Assembly (NCBI RefSeq): GCF_001591605.1
Contig: NZ_BCVF01000007.1
Location: forward strand, 62,001-126,000
Direction of reading: 5' to 3'
Source: Bacillus badius NBRC 15713
GTDB lineage: Bacteria; Bacillota; Bacilli; Bacillales; Domibacillaceae
DNA: 64,000 nucleotides
In this document: piece after piece, positions 1-7,448 of the stretch
How the letters are laid out: every line of letters starts with the position of its first letter
How positions within the stretch are numbered: the stretch's first letter is position 1
The notes under the pieces: generated by a model
Told to the model about the DNA's origin: nothing
The model's database searches: none
The model's input: the letters and a program-made list of their open reading frames with translations, nothing else
Position numbers and translations under genes: made by a program

Positions 1-272
1 CGCGACATCGCTTCATATTGAGCTTCCCGCACTGGCTTTGACAGGGTATCCACCTGCATGCCTGGTTCCGCTTTTACAGAACAGGCCCGCACCATCTCTC
101 CCCCTACCTGCACAAAGCACGTATCACACGTTTGAATGGTTCCCAGGTTCGGATGGTAGCAAATACTAGGGATGAAATAGTTTCCTGACTGAGCGGCTTG
201 TAAGATTGTTTGCCCAGGTGTAGCTGTAAACTCCTTATCATTGATGCGAATGGAGAATGAAGATCCTGACAT
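1..272 (-). CDS. Formate dehydrogenase alpha subunit, N-terminal fragment
   Basis: The gene runs off the left edge, so only about 90 N-terminal residues are visible. They form a [2Fe-2S] ferredoxin-type domain: a short beta sheet, then Cys spacing as in PSICYHPNLGTIQTCDTC, then VRACS. This domain opens the long NADH-dependent formate dehydrogenase and NuoG-like molybdopterin proteins. The ATG lies 2 bp after the stop of the upstream channel gene, with GGAGG inside that gene's end, so the two are probably translationally coupled. The formate channel next door supports formate oxidation. The molybdopterin domain is outside the window, so NuoG-type or other Mo-enzymes cannot be excluded. Confidence 0.75.
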   Translation of the reverse strand, partial: MSGSSFSIRINDKEFTATPGQTILQAAQSGNYFIPSICYHPNLGTIQTCDTCFVQVGGEMVRACSVKAEPGMQVDTLSKPVREAQYEAMS

Positions 273-274
273 TT

Positions 275-1078
275 TTATTCCTCCTTGCTTTCAAAACTGC
301 TGTCTGGCACAAGCTCCTGCCGATAAGCTGTCCAATAAAACACGGAAACAAATAAAGTTCCTCCTATAGCATTCCCAATAAATACAAGAATAAAATTGCG
401 AAAATAGTCCATCCAATTAAAGTGCCCTTCAAAGATAGCTGCCGGTATAATAAACATATTGGCGACCACGTGCTGAAAACCAATGGCGACAAATGCCATG
501 ATAGGAAACCAGATCGCTAATATCTTTCCGCCGATGTCGTCCGCTCCATATGCCATCCAAACAGCCAGCCCGACGAGCCAGTTGCAGCCGATCGCCGAAA
601 ATAAAACCGCCAGCGGCTCAGATTCTAATTTCGCTGCCGCTGTGGAGACGGTTTTTTCTAAATATGGCCCAGATGCCGTCAATTCAGCTATATGGCCGAA
701 AAAATAAGCAACGAAGAGGGCCCCTATGAAATTGCTTATTGTAATCCAGAACCAATTCTTTATCAGCTGTGCTGCCGTGATACGCTTGGCAAGACAAGCC
801 ATCGAAACAGCCATCATGTTGCCTGTTAACAGCTCTCCTCCGGCAACGATAATCAGCATAAGCCCCACCGGAAACACCGCAGCGCCTAAAAAAGCCGAGA
901 AAGAGCCCCACTCATGAGGAAGACTGGCAATCACCCGTATATCTGCGAGATAACCAATGGAGATAAATGCCCCGCCTAAAAACCCTAACAACAGGACACT
1001 TAGAAACGGCAAGTGTACTTTTTTTGTTCCAGCTTCTATTGCCAGACGCGCAATATGCTGAGGATTGTGATAAGCCAC
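275..1078 (-). CDS. Formate/nitrite transporter (FNT) family channel
   Basis: A 267-residue integral membrane protein of normal FNT length with six hydrophobic segments. The family signature GFQHVVANMF is near residue 200, and GGELLTGNMM marks the first broken-helix region. FNT proteins are pentameric channels for formate, nitrite or related monovalent anions in the cytoplasmic membrane. The start is GTG preceded by an extended GGAGGAGGGAGG. It precedes the formate dehydrogenase gene by 2 bp, so formate import or export is the likely role; nitrite or hydrosulfide is possible from sequence alone. Confidence 0.9.
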   Translation of the reverse strand: MAYHNPQHIARLAIEAGTKKVHLPFLSVLLLGFLGGAFISIGYLADIRVIASLPHEWGSFSAFLGAAVFPVGLMLIIVAGGELLTGNMMAVSMACLAKRITAAQLIKNWFWITISNFIGALFVAYFFGHIAELTASGPYLEKTVSTAAAKLESEPLAVLFSAIGCNWLVGLAVWMAYGADDIGGKILAIWFPIMAFVAIGFQHVVANMFIIPAAIFEGHFNWMDYFRNFILVFIGNAIGGTLFVSVFYWTAYRQELVPDSSFESKEE

Positions 1079-1240
1079 CTCCCTCCTCCTTTCTTTTGCT
1101 TTTTTGGTATAGCATCTCCTGCAATCGAAACTTCATGAATAAATCAAGGGTGATTTCTTTGGTATATAACAAAAGAACACAGGTTATCTTTTTACATAGG
1201 AACCTTTTTCAGAAGCCAAGGAATAAGGAGGACATACATC

Positions 1241-1459
1241 ATGGAAAAAGAGCTGCTATTTGAGAGAATAAAGGGAATGATCCTATCTTCCTCCAAGAAG
1301 CCAAAATATATGTCTATCTCCACAGTAAAGGTTGCTGACATTCTAGGTGTAAGACCGAAAGATGTCGAGGAAGAATTGCAAAGACTTGTTCACGAGGGCA
1401 AGCTTATTAAATCCAAGCTGGAAGAAGCGCCGCATAGCGAGGTTTATTCTTTGCCTTAA
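1241..1459 (+). CDS. Small winged-helix-like hypothetical protein
   Basis: A 72-residue basic protein with AAGGAGG eight bases before its ATG. Residues 20-60 read as a helix-turn-helix followed by a wing (VKVADILGVRPKDVEEELQ, then LVHEGKLIKSKL), the usual pattern of small winged-helix proteins. It is monocistronic and followed at once by a strong terminator, and it lies divergent from the formate genes. No ligand domain is present. A DNA-binding role is an inference from the secondary-structure pattern only; no named family was recognised. Confidence 0.7.
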   Translation: MEKELLFERIKGMILSSSKKPKYMSISTVKVADILGVRPKDVEEELQRLVHEGKLIKSKLEEAPHSEVYSLP

Positions 1460-1477
1460 GCGTGCCGGGACCCGAAT

Positions 1478-1508
1478 AAAAAGGCTGTCGTGATACAGCC
1501 TTTTTTTC
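1478..1508 (+). terminator. Intrinsic terminator after the winged-helix ORF
   Basis: Stem GGCTGT/ACAGCC extended by A/T pairs, followed by seven T residues on the + strand. Confidence 0.8.
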
Positions 1509-1663
1509 GAGCTCCTTGTTCATAAAGAAGCTTCTAAGATTAAAATCTGATAAATCCAATTGTTTGACAGCGGCTTTTTTATCGTTTTAAACTAATAAAG
1601 TCAATAAGCTTACTTTTTATTTATCTTATCGATATAACGAATGGTTTAGATGGAGGGTTTTGT

Positions 1664-2290
1664 ATGTCAAAGGTTTTATTTATTAAAGCAAATCCGCGCC
1701 CGATTGATCAGTCGGTCAGCGTAAAGCTGTATCATGCTTTTGTAGACAGCTACAAGGAAACACATCCTCATGATGAAATAACCGAGCTTGATTTATTTCA
1801 AGAAGAGCTGCCTTATTACGGCACGGAGATGATTAACGGCATGTTCAAAACTGCGCGCGGCTTAGAGCTGACAGCAGAGGAACAAGCAGCCACAGCGACA
1901 GTGAATAAATATTTAAACCAATTTCTTGAGGCAGATAAAGTAATGATCGCCTTCCCGCTCTGGAACTTCACGGTTCCGGCAGCTCTGCACACGTATTTAG
2001 ATTATTTGTCACAGGCTGGCAAAACATTTAAATACACGCCAGAGGGTCCTGTCGGCTTGCTTACTGATAAAAAAGTGGCACTTCTGCAAGCACGCGGCGG
2101 CATTTATTCTGAAGGGCCGGCCAAGGCAACAGAAATGTCTTTGAATTATGTAAGAAACATGCTTAGCTTCTGGGGAATCACAGATATGACAACGGTGGTT
2201 GTTGAAGGTCACAACCAATTCCCTGACAGAGCAGAAGAAATAATTGAAGAAGGAATGAAACAAGCGGCAACGGCGGCTGCTTCCTTTTAA
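1664..2290 (+). CDS. azoR: FMN-dependent NADH-azoreductase
   Basis: A 208-residue flavodoxin-like protein of typical AzoR length. The N-terminal KANPRPIDQSVS is the FMN phosphate loop, FPLWNFTVPAALHTYLDY lines the flavin, and QARGGIYSEGPA is the second FMN loop. AzoR enzymes reduce quinones and azo dyes by two electrons with NADH in the cytosol. In B. subtilis azoR1 is controlled by the quinone-sensing regulator YodB, and a YodB-like regulator is encoded at 15.4 kb here; no matching operator is obvious upstream of this gene. TATAAC at 1633-1638 could be its -10. It is monocistronic. Confidence 0.93.
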   Translation: MSKVLFIKANPRPIDQSVSVKLYHAFVDSYKETHPHDEITELDLFQEELPYYGTEMINGMFKTARGLELTAEEQAATATVNKYLNQFLEADKVMIAFPLWNFTVPAALHTYLDYLSQAGKTFKYTPEGPVGLLTDKKVALLQARGGIYSEGPAKATEMSLNYVRNMLSFWGITDMTTVVVEGHNQFPDRAEEIIEEGMKQAATAAASF

Positions 2291-2296
2291 TCAAAA

Positions 2297-2330
2297 CAAA
2301 GAGGATGACCTGAGGTCATCCTCTTTCTCT
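2297..2330. terminator. Bidirectional terminator between azoR and the ferritin gene
   Basis: Near-perfect stem AAAGAGGATGACC / GGTCATCCTCTTT with a TGA loop. It sits between convergent genes and can serve both. Confidence 0.85.
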
Positions 2331-2362
2331 TTCCGAAACACGCCGCAAAGAAGGTCCAGTAT

Positions 2363-2878
2363 TTATCCTCCTGCTGCAGGACCAGGAGCCGCAGCCGTTC
2401 TTCTTCCCAGCTCCTGGTCTAAGATCAATAAAGCGGCTGGATTGTTTTGCGCAAGCTTTAACCGGTCGACAATCGTTTGTGCTTGCGCTTCCTCATCTAC
2501 CTGCTCTCTTAAAAACTCTTGGAAAAGGACGGCTGTTTGCTGATCATGCTGAGCTGCGTAGTTATAAGCCTGACGATAAGAATTTGTGACAAAACGTTCA
2601 TGCTCCAGCACCTTTTGAAACGTCTCCAGCGGCGTGCCGAATGCAGCCGGCTGAGCCGGAAGCGCTTGAATTTCCACTTGTCCGCCGCGGTCGGTTACAT
2701 AATCGATTAACTTCAGCATATGCGTCCTTTCCTCTTCAGCCTGCAGTCTCAGCCACCTGGCCATCCCCGTATAATTGCGGCTGGCCATGTAAGCAGACAT
2801 AGCTAAATATAAGGTAGTGGAAACATGCTCGACTTGAATTAAGTTGTTGAGCAGCTTTTGAATTTGTTCATTAAGCAT
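2363..2878 (-). CDS. ftnA: Bacterial non-heme ferritin
   Basis: A 171-residue four-helix protein. The di-iron ferroxidase ligands of the FtnA family sit at the expected positions: E17, E50, H53 and E94, with further acidic residues in EQVDEEAQ near 126-132. Ferritins oxidise Fe(II) and store it in a 24-mer shell. The C-terminus is Ala/Pro/Gly-rich (GRRTAAAPGPAAGG), unlike most ferritins, and may be a flexible tail. GGAGG precedes the ATG. It lies downstream of the GH18 gene on the same strand with about 30 bp between them, so they may share a transcript. Confidence 0.92.
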   Translation of the reverse strand: MLNEQIQKLLNNLIQVEHVSTTLYLAMSAYMASRNYTGMARWLRLQAEEERTHMLKLIDYVTDRGGQVEIQALPAQPAAFGTPLETFQKVLEHERFVTNSYRQAYNYAAQHDQQTAVLFQEFLREQVDEEAQAQTIVDRLKLAQNNPAALLILDQELGRRTAAAPGPAAGG

Positions 2879-2910
2879 AGCGATCCTCCCTCAGTAAGTC
2901 CTGCTTCTCC

Positions 2911-4197
2911 TTATGACCGCTTGCGGATGGTAAAGTTATCCTGAAGCAGCAGCCAATTTTGCGGAAAGGCAAGGCCGAGCTTCCAATACATAATTCCCCT
3001 CAGTCCAAATTGCTTAATTAAATCGAACTTCGCCTGAATGCTGCGGGCATCCTCAAACCATACTTCATGCTGCAGGCCGGCAGCATCAATATAGCGGAAG
3101 AATGGAGCCTGTGCCTCATTATCATATTGAATTTCCGCATTTTCCCTTAAAGCGATGGCAATCGCCTGTTGCGGGCTGACCGCTCTTGCCGGAGGACCTC
3201 CTGCCGGCGGGTAAGGCGCGGTCCAATCATAGCCGTATAAATTTTGGCCAAGCAAAATTTTATCGCGCGGAATTACACTTACCGCGTAGCGCACTACATT
3301 GCGGACCGGTCCGATCGGGCTGACTGCTTGCGGCTCGCTATATGTGTACCCCCATTCATAAGTCATCAGCGCAGTAAGATCAACAATGCTGCCGATTGCA
3401 GCATAATCGTGCGCGCCGTAAATGCCTGTCGTCACATCGCTCGCTTTAGGAGCAATGGCGTTGGACAGCATCAAACCAGCTGCATGAAACCGGTCCCTGG
3501 CTCTCCGCAAAAATGTATTGTATAACTCCCGGTCTTCAGGCAGCAGCAGCTCAAAGTCAAAATGAATATCTCCGTAGCCCACGTCATTGGCGACTTGGAT
3601 AATGTTTCCGAACAACTGGTTCTGGGCCGCATCATTTGTAAAAATGGCATGAGCCAAATCAGGGCTGAAACGATATTCTTCAAGGTTGCTGACAACCATG
3701 GCATTAACGGTTCCAGCCGCACTGGCGATCGCCGGGATGCCATCAATCGACGGTGCAATCAAAGAGCCGTCACGGTTCATCTGGTAGCTGAACATAGCAA
3801 GATACGTTAAAGAGCCGACACGGTTACGCACCTCATTAATCATTGCCTGACTGACTGTTGCCTGCGGCTCCACGTAGAGCAGCGCATCAATGGTCGGCTT
3901 TGGCCGCGGAGGAATATACAGGCGCTGGCCGATTCGGAGAGAAGACGAAGCAGGAAGATTATTAATGCGGGCAAGTTCATTGACGGACAGGCCATATATC
4001 CTTGCAATAGAGGAAAGGGATTGTCCCCGTTGCACCCAATGATAGCTTCCCGTAATGGGAATGACTAATGCCTGACCTACGACCAGCCGCGAAGGATCAG
4101 GCAATTCATTCGCCTGTGCAATCGATTGCACGGAAGTTCCATAAATAGCCGCTATACTGTATAAGCTTTGCCCTCGCCGGACAACATGGATTTGCAA
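2911..4197 (-). CDS. LysM-containing GH18 glycosidase (SleL/YaaH-type)
   Basis: Two LysM repeats (about residues 1-45 and 50-98) are followed by a glycoside hydrolase 18 barrel. GDIHFDFE near residue 200 is the GH18 DxxDxE-type catalytic motif with the acid Glu, and the C-terminal RGIMYWKLG is the last strand. Proteins with this layout (SleL, YaaH, YdhD) act on spore cortex muramic-delta-lactam peptidoglycan during germination. There is no signal peptide, as in SleL. I place the start at a TTG (4197) because relatives begin xQIHVVRRGQSLY; an upstream in-frame GTG at 4230 would add 11 residues. Confidence 0.85.
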   Translation of the reverse strand: MQIHVVRRGQSLYSIAAIYGTSVQSIAQANELPDPSRLVVGQALVIPITGSYHWVQRGQSLSSIARIYGLSVNELARINNLPASSSLRIGQRLYIPPRPKPTIDALLYVEPQATVSQAMINEVRNRVGSLTYLAMFSYQMNRDGSLIAPSIDGIPAIASAAGTVNAMVVSNLEEYRFSPDLAHAIFTNDAAQNQLFGNIIQVANDVGYGDIHFDFELLLPEDRELYNTFLRRARDRFHAAGLMLSNAIAPKASDVTTGIYGAHDYAAIGSIVDLTALMTYEWGYTYSEPQAVSPIGPVRNVVRYAVSVIPRDKILLGQNLYGYDWTAPYPPAGGPPARAVSPQQAIAIALRENAEIQYDNEAQAPFFRYIDAAGLQHEVWFEDARSIQAKFDLIKQFGLRGIMYWKLGLAFPQNWLLLQDNFTIRKRS

Positions 4198-4362
4198 AAT
4201 AAACACCCGCCTTTCTAAGTGAAAGCTCACTTCATAATCAAGTATATTTCTCGTACAAGCCTAGTATTCAGTGAAAATTCTTATTTGCGGACTAGATAGC
4301 AGCCAAATGCCGGGCAAATGACTTATAATAACGGCATAAACATTGGAAAGGAGTGCATCAAA

Positions 4363-4827
4363 ATGGATTCATTTATGAAACGGGCTGTGGAACTGGCGGC
4401 GGAGAATGTCAAAAATGGCGGGCAGCCGTTCGGAGCAGTGCTTGTAAAAGATAGCCGGATCATCTCTGAAGGAGTCAATGAGCTTCATAAAAAGCATGAC
4501 ATAAGCGCGCATGCGGAAATGCTCGCCATTCGGAGGGCACAGGAAAAATTGGCAACGAACAATTTAGCCGGCTATACCATGTATGCGAGCGGAGAGCCTT
4601 GCCCAATGTGCTTCGCTGCCATGTACTTTGCCGGAATTACAGACGCTTTTTATTGCGTGCCTGTTGAAGAAGCCGCTGATGCTGGCCTGGCAACATCCGG
4701 ACTAATTTATAAAGACTTGAAAAAATCAAAAGAAGAGCGAACCCTTTCTATGATTCATATGCCTTTAGATCAAGATCAGGAAAATCCGCTGATCCTTTGG
4801 AAAAAACGGACAAAAGAAAAAAGCTAG
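4363..4827 (+). CDS. Nucleoside deaminase of the CDA superfamily (GuaD-like)
   Basis: A 154-residue zinc deaminase. HAEMLAI supplies the zinc His and the proton-shuttling Glu, and PCPMC supplies the two zinc Cys. The C-terminal segment (LIYKDLKKSKEERT) resembles the domain-swapped tail of B. subtilis guanine deaminase GuaD. Guanine to xanthine is the best guess; another purine or pyrimidine base is possible. The start is chosen by AAAGGAG eight bases before the ATG at 4363; an earlier in-frame ATG lacks a site. A TATAAT at 4324-4329 is a likely -10. Confidence 0.85.
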   Translation: MDSFMKRAVELAAENVKNGGQPFGAVLVKDSRIISEGVNELHKKHDISAHAEMLAIRRAQEKLATNNLAGYTMYASGEPCPMCFAAMYFAGITDAFYCVPVEEAADAGLATSGLIYKDLKKSKEERTLSMIHMPLDQDQENPLILWKKRTKEKS

Positions 4828-4848
4828 CTCATTTAAGCTAGCTTTTTC
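4818..4848. terminator. Bidirectional terminator between deaminase and FbpB-like gene
   Basis: Stem AAAAAGCTAGCT / AGCTAGCTTTTT. It overlaps the 3' ends of both convergent genes and has T-tracts in both directions. Confidence 0.85.
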
Positions 4849-4967
4849 AACTCATGACGTTCTTCAATACGTTTTTCAATTTTTTCAATCGCTTGCTTGT
4901 CTTTCAGCAATTGTTCTTTATTCTCTCGAATCAATTCCTCAAGAGACTTTTTGTGTTTGATACGCAA
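4833..4967 (-). CDS. FbpB-family small basic protein
   Basis: A 44-residue, Lys/Arg/Glu-rich helical peptide starting from TTG with GGGAGTG upstream. It reads LRIKHKKSLEELIRENKEQ, then KDKQAIEKIEKRIEERHE, the pattern of the FbpB small basic protein family. In B. subtilis FbpB works with the small RNA FsrA in the Fur-controlled iron-sparing response and is proposed to help RNA pairing. No clear Fur box precedes this copy. A sigma-B-like pair, GTTTAA and TGGTAT with 12 bp between them (5087-5064 on this strand), is a weak promoter candidate. Confidence 0.75.
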   Translation of the reverse strand: MRIKHKKSLEELIRENKEQLLKDKQAIEKIEKRIEERHELKKLA

Positions 4968-5096
4968 GTTTTTACACTCCCTTATCTATATTTGGCCGTT
5001 GGACCTTTCATTAAAGAATAACTGTGATAGAATTTTCTGAAAAATACTATCTATCCTTAATATATACCATTTTCATTCGTTTTAAACGTTCGGATT

Positions 5097-5125
5097 TTGA
5101 CAATTGTATGAAGTTTACACATAAA
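5097..5125 (+). promoter_or_regulatory. Probable sigma-A promoter of the OsmC gene
   Basis: TTGACA, 17 bp, then CATAAA, about 30 bp before the start codon. Confidence 0.5.
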
Positions 5126-5154
5126 GCGATCAATTACTAAGGAGGCAGAAGATA

Positions 5155-5610
5155 ATGACTGTACACAGCTTTCATTTAAAAGCAAATTGGCCGGGACTGC
5201 GTAATGACATAGGCTATATTGAAGCCGGCCAGTTAAAAACCGAGGTATCGATTCCGCCGGAAATGGATGGTCCTGGTATCGGGACAAATCCCGATGAAAT
5301 GCTGCTTGGGGCTGCCGCTACGTGCTACATTATTACGCTAGCAGCAATGATGGAGCGCAGCGGACTGGAGAAAGAAAGTCTGACAATGGAATCAGAAGGC
5401 ATCGTTGAAGTAACGAACGGAGTAATTACATACAAAACCATTATCCATCGCCCCGCCATTACACTGACAACCGACGCTACGGACAAGCATATGTCTCTGG
5501 CAAGCAAGCTCGCCAAAAAAGCTGAAACATCGTGTATGATCAGCCGCGCGCTTCAGGGCAATGTCGACATCCAACTAGAGCCTTCCATCCAAAAACTGCC
5601 CGGCAGCTAA
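5155..5610 (+). CDS. OsmC/Ohr-family protein
   Basis: A 151-residue protein with the OsmC fold. The two family cysteines are present, in LLGAAATCYIITLAAM (about residue 61) and KKAETSCMISRAL (about residue 126). OsmC and Ohr use this pair to reduce organic hydroperoxides. The arrangement resembles the SACOL1771/YlaN-like OsmC subgroup rather than classical Ohr, so the substrate is uncertain. GGAGG precedes the ATG. Its last six codons and stop lie inside the 5' arm of its own terminator, which is part of a duplicated 150-bp block. Confidence 0.85.
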   Translation: MTVHSFHLKANWPGLRNDIGYIEAGQLKTEVSIPPEMDGPGIGTNPDEMLLGAAATCYIITLAAMMERSGLEKESLTMESEGIVEVTNGVITYKTIIHRPAITLTTDATDKHMSLASKLAKKAETSCMISRALQGNVDIQLEPSIQKLPGS

Positions 5611-5740
5611 CAGCCGGGCAGTTTTTTTGCGGAGAGATTTATGCGCGCGATTTTGTCTGTTATGCGCGCAAAGTCTGCTTTTATGCACGCAATTGCAGCC
5701 GTTATGCGCGCAAACCATACGGATACGCACGCCGGACAGC
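5591..5740. repeat. 150-bp direct repeat, copy A
   Basis: Matches 6791-6940 at a constant offset of exactly 1200 bp with about five mismatches (5634, 5645, 5711, 5714, 5736). It contains a terminator (5592-5632) followed by five degenerate 21-bp tandem units, each beginning TATGCGCGC or TACGCACGC, at 5640, 5661, 5682, 5703 and 5724. Short ORFs crossing it are artefacts of the 7-codon period. Confidence 0.9.
5592..5632 (+). terminator. Terminator of the OsmC gene, inside repeat copy A
   Basis: Stem ACTGCCCGGC / GCCGGGCAGT with loop AGCTAACA and seven T residues. The OsmC stop codon is in the loop. Confidence 0.85.
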
Positions 5741-5816
5741 TTTTTCTGCATGTTATCGGAAGAAATCTGTACGTTACTAGCATTCTTACGCGTCTTGTCT
5801 GTATGAGAGATACAAG

Positions 5817-5839
5817 CCATTGGATTTGTCATACAATGG
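5817..5839 (+). promoter_or_regulatory. Dyad over the putative -10 of the LytTR operon
   Basis: CCATTG-N11-CAATGG is a perfect 6+6 dyad whose right arm overlaps TACAAT (5832-5837), the best -10 before the LytTR gene. An autoregulatory site for the LytTR protein is an inference. Confidence 0.4.
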
Positions 5840-5872
5840 AATTAACAAAGACAACAGCAAGGGGGAACGGCA

Positions 5873-6331
5873 ATGAAGATATCACTTGATATTGATAGCG
5901 ATTATGAGGAAACGAGAGTAACCATTCAGTGCAAGGAGGTAGATGATTCTATTAAAGATATACTCGATTTCTTAAAGGGCAGAGAGATAGAGTTTATTGT
6001 CGGTAAAAATGGCGAAATGCAGCACATTCTAAAGCCGGCTGCTATTCACTGCTTTTATGCCAGTAAAGATGAAGTGTTCGCTGTCACAGATGATGGTGAA
6101 TTTAAAGTAAGAGAAAAGCTGTATGAACTGGAACAGCTGCTGTCCCCCAAGCAGTTTGTCCGCCTCTCTAAATCGGTGATTGCCAATCTGCATGAGCTCA
6201 GCCGTTTCGAGGCGTCATTTAACGGCACACTTTGTGTTCACTTCAAGTCTGGAAAAAAAGAATATGTCACACGGCATTATGTCAGCTCCATCAAAGCTGC
6301 ATTAAAAATTAACAGGAGGAAATCATTATGA
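5873..6331 (+). CDS. LytTR-domain transcriptional regulator
   Basis: A 152-residue protein with no receiver domain. Residues 1-50 are a short N-terminal region (SLDIDSDYEETRVTIQCKE); residues 55-148 are a LytTR DNA-binding domain, with VREKLYELEQLL, FVRLSKSVIANL and the final VSSIKAALK. LytTR proteins of this size commonly pair with a DUF3021 membrane protein and repress their own operon. Here the DUF3021 gene overlaps by ATGA. GGGGG precedes the ATG. The operon lies between the two 150-bp repeats. Confidence 0.88.
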   Translation: MKISLDIDSDYEETRVTIQCKEVDDSIKDILDFLKGREIEFIVGKNGEMQHILKPAAIHCFYASKDEVFAVTDDGEFKVREKLYELEQLLSPKQFVRLSKSVIANLHELSRFEASFNGTLCVHFKSGKKEYVTRHYVSSIKAALKINRRKSL

Positions 6332-6738
6332 AAACCTTTGCAGTCAGAAGTATAGCCGGCATCTTCTTCGGCGCCTTCCTTACTGTCATGATCACCATTT
6401 GCCTCATTTATTTCGGAAATAAAGAAACACTTGAAGGCCAGCTATTCATTAAGAATGCCTTCGCTAACATGTTTTGCGGATGGTTTTTCTCGGTTACCCC
6501 GCTCTATTTTGAAATAAAGTCTCTTCACCTCTGGCAGCAAACAGCCCTGCATTTCGTCACTGTCACGTTTCTTTACTTCGTTCTTTCCTTCGGAGTTGGC
6601 TGGGTTACCCTAAGTGTGGAGAGCGTTCTCTCATTCGCCGGCCTGTTCGTCGGCCTATATGCAATCATTTGGATTTGCTTCTACCTTTATTTTAAGAATG
6701 AAGCAAAAAAACTAAACGACGACTTACAGCATATTTAA
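6328..6738 (+). CDS. DUF3021-family membrane protein
   Basis: A 136-residue protein with four hydrophobic segments (about residues 8-28, 40-60, 70-92 and 98-120) and a charged C-terminal tail. The length, topology and ATGA overlap with a LytTR gene define the DUF3021 family. These proteins are thought to sequester or modulate their LytTR partner at the membrane; the signal is unknown. GGAGG lies inside the end of the upstream gene. Its terminator is in repeat copy B. Confidence 0.85.
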   Translation: MKTFAVRSIAGIFFGAFLTVMITICLIYFGNKETLEGQLFIKNAFANMFCGWFFSVTPLYFEIKSLHLWQQTALHFVTVTFLYFVLSFGVGWVTLSVESVLSFAGLFVGLYAIIWICFYLYFKNEAKKLNDDLQHI

Positions 6739-6790
6739 TTATCTGCGTGAATGAAGGCGGCTGTATCGCATAAAGCTGAAAATTTGGTAA

Positions 6791-6940
6791 AAAAACTGCC
6801 CGGCAGCTAACAGCCGGGCAGTTTTTTTGCGGAAAGATTTATGCACGCGATTTTGTCTGTTATGCGCGCAAAGTCTGCTTTTATGCACGCAATTGCAGCC
6901 GTTATGCGCGAAATCCATACGGATACGCACGCCGGCCAGC
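6791..6940. repeat. 150-bp direct repeat, copy B
   Basis: Second copy of the block at 5591-5740, about 97% identical, with the same terminator and the same five 21-bp units (6840, 6861, 6882, 6903, 6924). Homology stops near 6940, just before the 3' end of the convergent DUF3888 gene. Confidence 0.9.
6792..6832 (+). terminator. Terminator of the LytTR/DUF3021 operon, inside repeat copy B
   Basis: Same hairpin as at 5592-5632: ACTGCCCGGC / GCCGGGCAGT, then seven T residues. Confidence 0.85.
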
Positions 6941-6953
6941 CTTTTATAAACAC

Positions 6954-7328
6954 TTACCCCTTTTTCACCTGCTTCACAACAAATTCCCCGCTGGACTGGC
7001 TATTACTAAGTGTAATAAGGAGTGAGTTAGCGTTCCTCGGCACATTTAGCACGGTTACTTTCAGTGTGATTTCATATTCAATGCCAGGCTTCATTTCTTC
7101 TGAAGGCTCAGGAAGGGCCGCTTTTTCTATAGAAACAATATGCGCATTTTCAAACTGCGGAAGCCTGACATGATAGACGCTTCTTATGGATTGTGATATT
7201 TGTGGATGGAATTGGGCAATAAGCACGTCTTCCATATCCTCCATGCTTACCTTCTCGGCATTTGCAGTACAGGTGCCGGCAAAAAAGGTAAAAAACAATA
7301 ACATCGTAAAATAAACTATCCTTTTCAA
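6954..7328 (-). CDS. DUF3888-family secreted protein
   Basis: A 124-residue exported protein. A signal peptide (KRIVYFTMLLFFTFFAG, cleavage near ANA-EK) is followed by MEDMEDVLIAQFHPQI, a conserved opening of the DUF3888 family, and a beta-rich domain ending in short basic residues. The function of the family is unknown. The start is the TTG at 7328 with AAAGGTGAG upstream; the longer reading frame to 7463 has no signal peptide at its N-terminus and is unlikely. It is divergent from the alpha/beta hydrolase gene. Confidence 0.75.
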   Translation of the reverse strand: MKRIVYFTMLLFFTFFAGTCTANAEKVSMEDMEDVLIAQFHPQISQSIRSVYHVRLPQFENAHIVSIEKAALPEPSEEMKPGIEYEITLKVTVLNVPRNANSLLITLSNSQSSGEFVVKQVKKG

Positions 7329-7448
7329 CAGTCTCACCTTTCTTTCACACTTAGTTTTTTCTAAATGCTTTGCCTTTATGAGCGTTAACTTATGCCACTT
7401 GCCAAAAGTGGCTATCCTAAAAGAAAGACGAACAGGAGGAAGAAAAGC

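Noticed and set aside
1564-1592. azoR promoter from TTGACA at 1564
   Set aside because: The hexamer at 17 bp is TTAAAC, a poor -10; TATAAC at 1633 is better but lacks a -35.
5640-5735. CRISPR-like array
   Set aside because: Units are contiguous and degenerate with a 21-bp period; there are no unique spacers and no cas genes.
5532-5889. Overlapping ORFs on both strands with repeated Tyr-Ala-Arg or Ala-His-Asn peptides
   Set aside because: They result from the 21-bp (7-codon) repeat period, have no ribosome binding sites, and overlap a terminator.
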